From positions 1 through 7,240 of the forward strand of contig DHAP01000023.1 in assembly GCA_002397465.1 (NCBI GenBank): 7,240 bases of DNA, written 5' to 3'. The notes below the pieces were generated by a model. The model was not told where the DNA came from. It worked only from the letters and a program-made list of their open reading frames with translations, and searched no databases. The translations under genes and the position numbers were made by a program. This document shows, piece by piece, positions 6,787-7,240 of this stretch; the stretch's first letter is position 1; every line of letters begins with the position of its first letter. This DNA is from Caryophanales bacterium UBA4951. Its GTDB lineage: Bacteria; Bacillota_I; Bacilli_A; RFN20; CAG-826.

Positions 6787-6907
6787 AAGGCGTGCGCATG
6801 GGTGTGCGCTCAGGCGCCTAAGGAATCAAAAATAAGGAAAATCAAAGATAAAAAACAGTTTCTTCTTCGATGGCATCTAAGAAAAACGCAACTTTGCATC
6901 AAAGGGC
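6787..6907. other. Non-coding spacer upstream of rrn promoter P1
   Basis: No gene is supported here. The left part is GC-rich and includes the palindrome AGGCGCCT (6812-6819). The right part is A-rich and could act as an upstream (UP-like) element. CTTTG-CAT-CAAAG (6892-6904), a 5-bp inverted repeat, ends three bases before the P1 -35 box and could be a small operator, although its arms are too short to be convincing. Confidence 0.4.
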
Positions 6908-6935
6908 TTGACGGGAATGAATAAAAGTCTAGAAT
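6908..6935 (+). promoter_or_regulatory. rrn promoter P1
   Basis: TTGACG (6908-6913) and TAGAAT (6930-6935) are separated by 16 bp, a good sigma-A-type promoter reading towards 16S. The expected start is near 6942, so a P1 transcript would read through P2. Tandem promoters are common ahead of Bacillota rRNA operons. Confidence 0.65.
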
Positions 6936-7030
6936 ATTCCTCGCTGCCGAAAAAAAGGGAAACCTGCTGGAGGCGGCTGATGTCAAATGCCTAGGCCATA
7001 AAAATTCGTCAAAAACTTGTTAAAAAGTTG

Positions 7031-7059
7031 TTGACACGGATATGGTCAAAGCCTATGAT
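7031..7059 (+). promoter_or_regulatory. rrn promoter P2 (near-consensus)
   Basis: A consensus TTGACA (7031-7036) and TATGAT (7054-7059) are separated by the optimal 17 bp. The DNA just upstream (about 7000-7028) is A/T-rich, as expected of an UP element, and contains a small AACTT/AAGTT inverted repeat (7014-7018/7025-7029). The predicted start is the G near 7066; initiation with G would allow the GTP-sensing growth control known for Bacillus rrn promoters, but this is inference. It is the strongest promoter in the window. Confidence 0.85.
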
Positions 7060-7066
7060 ATCAAAG

Positions 7067-7112
7067 CGCGCGAATTTGGGTAGAACCCACTTGCTATGCA
7101 AGGATTCGCGTG
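7067..7112 (+). other. Three-way-junction fold at the 5' end of the rrn leader
   Basis: The outer stem pairs 7067-7075 with 7104-7112 (seven Watson-Crick pairs CGCGAAT/ATTCGCG, then G-U and C-G). Inside it are two back-to-back 5-bp hairpins: TGGGT-AGA-ACCCA (7077-7089) and CTTGC-TAT-GCAAG (7090-7102). Only one unpaired base remains on each side of the junction. It begins one nt after the predicted P2 start, so it would cap the primary transcript, just before boxA. It could protect the 5' end, guide antitermination or RNase processing, or be part of the pre-16S stalk; its role is unknown. Structure inferred by eye, not computed. Confidence 0.6.
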
Positions 7113-7115
7113 GAC

Positions 7116-7136
7116 TGATCTTTGAAAACTAAACAG
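7116..7136 (+). promoter_or_regulatory. rrn boxA antitermination element
   Basis: TGATCTTTGAAAACTAAACA closely resembles the conserved Bacillota rRNA leader box (TGYTCTTTGAAAACTNAACA). It lies downstream of the P2 start and about 80 nt before 16S. In known systems the boxA RNA is bound by NusB-S10 and, with other Nus factors, prevents premature Rho-dependent termination of rRNA transcripts. Confidence 0.85.
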
Positions 7137-7158
7137 ATGTACAACATACACTAACGTC

Positions 7159-7175
7159 GATTCTTTTATAGAATC
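7159..7175 (+). other. Small hairpin between boxA and 16S
   Basis: GATTCT (7159-7164) and AGAATC (7170-7175) form a 6-bp stem with a TTTAT loop in an otherwise AT-rich, weakly structured leader. No T-run follows, so it is not a terminator. It may be a landmark for leader processing. Confidence 0.4.
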
Positions 7176-7215
7176 AAATATAACCAGATAATTTATTAAT
7201 TGAACTAGATCTAAC

Positions 7216-7240
7216 TTTTTGAGAGTTTGATCCTGGCTCA
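7216..7240 (+). rRNA. rrs: 16S ribosomal RNA, 5' end only
   Basis: The window ends in GAGAGTTTGATCCTGGCTCA, the universal start of bacterial 16S rRNA (E. coli positions about 7-26, the 27F primer site). The mature 5' end should lie at about 7213-7216; the exact base cannot be fixed by eye. Only about 25 nt are present, too few for taxonomy. The window stopping here may reflect a contig break at a repeated rRNA operon. Confidence 0.95.

Noticed and set aside
6798..6821. Seven-codon ORF (ATG GGT GTG ... TAA) before rrn P1
   Set aside because: It has no RBS, is very short and lies within the GC-alternating non-coding tract.
7206..7213. TAGATCTA palindrome just before 16S
   Set aside because: It is only 8 bp with no loop. 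It could be part of a 16S leader-trailer stalk, but the partner sequence lies outside the window.

Overview
The window looks like the chromosome of an anaerobic, probably host-associated member of the Bacillota (Bacilli or a Mollicutes-related gut/rumen lineage). The evidence is a Bacillota-type rRNA leader with a CTTTGAAAACTAAACA boxA, tandem sigma-A-like rrn promoters, strong AGGA/GAGG ribosome binding sites, a pgk-tpiA pair, and a superoxide reductase of the kind used by anaerobes. Coding regions favour C-ending codons (ATC, GTC, GCC), while intergenic DNA is clearly AT-rich. All five genes end in TAA and tryptophan is written TGG, so the standard code fits, although code 4 is not formally excluded. 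The lineage is inference; only the first ~25 nt of 16S rRNA are present.

Layout, all on the + strand. (1) 1-138: AT-rich leader with a good RBS. (2) ~139-3293: a large secreted protein made of an N-terminal beta-rich domain and three diverged modules that look like right-handed parallel beta-helices. Its RBS and ATG are one base out of frame with the body; reading one extra base across an A6 run restores a convincing signal peptide. (3) 3294-3415: short intergenic region with a 19-bp inverted repeat, an extended -10 promoter and an RBS. (4) 3416-6218: pgk, tpiA and a Bax-inhibitor-1 family membrane protein, closely spaced and closed by a strong intrinsic terminator at 6229-6256. (5) 6332-6712: a superoxide reductase (desulfoferrodoxin family) with its own promoter and terminator. 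(6) 6758-7240: about 480 bases of non-coding DNA leading into 16S rRNA. It holds a 28-bp alternating pyrimidine-purine tract, two rrn promoters, a leader that can fold into a compact three-way junction, boxA, a small hairpin and the 16S 5' end, where the window stops.

How the genes work together: pgk and tpiA supply two adjacent glycolytic steps in one transcript, and the BI-1 protein sits downstream without a visible promoter of its own. The superoxide reductase is a separate oxygen-defence unit. The rrn region is a strongly promoted operon start. No mobile element, CRISPR array or tRNA gene was seen. The best candidates for something unusual are the frameshifted start and triplicated architecture of the large secreted protein, the CXC (not CXXC) iron site in the superoxide reductase, and the Z-DNA-prone tract and three-way junction ahead of 16S.
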